A DNA stretch of 64,000 nucleotides, taken from assembly GCF_916858675.1 (NCBI RefSeq), contig NZ_CAKASM010000008.1:1-64000 (forward strand), written 5' to 3'. Below the pieces are notes generated by a model. It made no database searches. It saw only the letters and a program-made list of their open reading frames with translations, and was not told the origin of the DNA. Positions 63,047 through 64,000 of the stretch are shown here, piece by piece; position 1 is the first letter of the stretch, and each line of letters begins with the position of its first letter. The stretch is from Sphingomonas sp. Leaf21. Lineage in GTDB: Bacteria; Pseudomonadota; Alphaproteobacteria; Sphingomonadales; Sphingomonadaceae. Both the position numbers and the translations under genes were made by a program.

Positions 63047-64000
63047 ATGTGTTCATACCTCCACCGCGCCCCGAACGGGGTCTATTATTTCCGTATGGGT
63101 ATCCCTGCGGACTTGCGCCCCTTCATGGCTGGCAAGCGGGAGATTAAGCGATCCTTGGGCCTAAAGGACCGGGAAGCGGCTAAGGCTCTCATTCCCGATA
63201 TGACAAAAACGGCTCATGCCCTGCTGAGGCAAGCTGAGCGGGATCGTGATACGGCTGCAAAGCCAGTTGCCAAGCCATCGCACCCTAAATCTGCTGCTGC
63301 ATTGGAGCGGGAACGGAGCCGGTGGGAAGCTGAGCAAGAGCAATCCGACCATCTGGCCGATGCCCTGTTCGCCTCTGACATGGAAATTGAGCGGCTAGGC
63401 CCGATCATGGATGCCGTTGCGGCTGGGATCGAGCCGGATGCTCCTGTGTCCGATATTGTCAGGGCCGGGAAGCTGGCCGTAGAGCATGAGCGGGAGAATG
63501 CCGGGGCATTGGTCGCTAGCTTGCAAGCCCGCTATGGAAAGAATGACCGCGCATCGGGAGGTCAAATCCAAGCCGTTGAATGCAAGCCCGCTACCGTGTC
63601 CGGCCTGTATCTCGACAAGGATATCCTAGATCGCTGGGCCACAGAGCGCGGTGTCGTCCCCAAGGGCAAGGATACGCATCGAGCCGTAGCCGAATGGTTC
63701 TATGCCCGGACTGAGCGCAAGCCGGTCGAGCGGATTACCCGGCAGGACGTGCTAGCCTTCAAGGACAAGCTACTTGCTGAGGGGCAATCTCCGACGAATA
63801 CGAACGCCAAGCTATCCCGGCTGCGGACCTTAATAAGCTGGGCGTACCAGAACGATTTGACCTCATCTAACGTAGCAGCGGGGATTAGCGTCAAGGTTGC
63901 CGACAGCGGCAAGGGCAAGCGGCTTCCCTTCGCATTGGACGAGCTACAAGCCATCTTCGCCAGCCCGGTCTATGCCAACGGGGATCGACCTAGAAGCGGC
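63047..64000 (+). CDS. Site-specific integrase (tyrosine recombinase), N-terminal part
   Basis: The frame is open from ATG 63047 to the window edge, 318 codons without a stop. MCSYLHRAPNGVYYFRMGIPADLRPFMAGKREIKRSLGL is the N-terminal DNA-binding start of phage/island integrases of the DUF6538 type, and DTHRAVAEWFYARTERKPVERITRQDVLAFKDKLLAEGQ with NAKLSRLRTLISWAYQNDL is the core-binding domain. The catalytic domain begins near the edge and is not seen. GAGGAC precedes the start. Base composition is clearly lower in GC than the rest. The gene follows tRNA-Ala, a common attachment site. Confidence 0.85.
   Translation, partial: MCSYLHRAPNGVYYFRMGIPADLRPFMAGKREIKRSLGLKDREAAKALIPDMTKTAHALLRQAERDRDTAAKPVAKPSHPKSAAALERERSRWEAEQEQSDHLADALFASDMEIERLGPIMDAVAAGIEPDAPVSDIVRAGKLAVEHERENAGALVASLQARYGKNDRASGGQIQAVECKPATVSGLYLDKDILDRWATERGVVPKGKDTHRAVAEWFYARTERKPVERITRQDVLAFKDKLLAEGQSPTNTNAKLSRLRTLISWAYQNDLTSSNVAAGISVKVADSGKGKRLPFALDELQAIFASPVYANGDRPRSG

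Overview
The window looks like a chromosomal segment of a Sphingomonas-type alphaproteobacterium. The sequence is GC-rich and uses GC-ending codons throughout. It carries several Tat-exported glycan enzymes, a TonB-dependent receptor, a BapA-like giant adhesin with its type I secretion system, split sugar-acid dehydratase genes, and REP-like GC-rich palindromes between genes. Two stretches differ in base composition: about 1-720 at the left edge, and the right end from about 62960, where an integrase gene follows a tRNA-Ala gene. Genus is an inference from gene content; no rRNA or marker gene is present.

Layout. (1) 1-896: AT-richer remnants, including a frameshifted small gene. (2) 897-8766: exported glycan enzymes (GH39, Fes/CE1-like esterase, SMP-30 lactonase, GH27, GH5-like, GH43), suggesting breakdown of arabinoxylan- or galactan-like plant polymers. 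(3) 8949-23167: a 2979-residue BapA-like surface protein with 26 tandem 84-residue Ig-like repeats, then tolC-, ABC- and hlyD-type genes in overlapping order, then a small MarR-like regulator. (4) 23175-27968: a TonB receptor divergent from a PepSY/flavodoxin/ferredoxin-reductase fusion, with a Fur-like AT-rich site between them. (5) 27962-39885: a deoxysugar/L-sugar locus. One run of six genes (fucP-like, SDR, lactonase, aldo/keto reductase, split UxaA) is joined entirely by ATGA/GTGA or similar overlaps. Around it lie mutarotase, UxaB/UxuB-like reductase, L-galactonate-type dehydrogenase, FAH hydrolase, hydroxyacid dehydrogenase and glycerate kinase genes, plus an IclR regulator. (6) 40015-42964: glutamine-amidotransferase-like hydrolase, serine acetyltransferase and class I fructose-1,6-bisphosphatase. 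(7) 42989-53058: a LacI regulator and a periplasmic 3-keto-sugar locus (GMC flavoprotein with a possible 3Fe-4S cysteine trio, Tat-type gluconate-2-dehydrogenase subunit 3, cytochrome c, DUF1080 hydrolase, three TIM-barrel isomerase/epimerases, MFS carrier, Gfo/Idh oxidoreductase). (8) 53063-62631: mixed housekeeping genes separated by REP-like and 133-bp tandem repeats. (9) 62881-64000: tRNA-Ala(CGC) and the start of an integrase, probably the edge of an integrated element.

How the parts work together. Regions 2, 5 and 7 form a sugar-scavenging platform: secreted hydrolases release sugars, region 5 oxidises L-fucose/L-galactose-type sugars without phosphorylation, and region 7 probably oxidises glycosides at C3 in the periplasm and cleaves the 3-keto products. 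Region 3 would attach cells to a surface or biofilm, and region 4 supplies iron. The two most interesting systems are the compact 3-keto-sugar locus and the mosaic L-fucose/L-galactose locus. Functions are inferred from sequence families; substrates are not proven.
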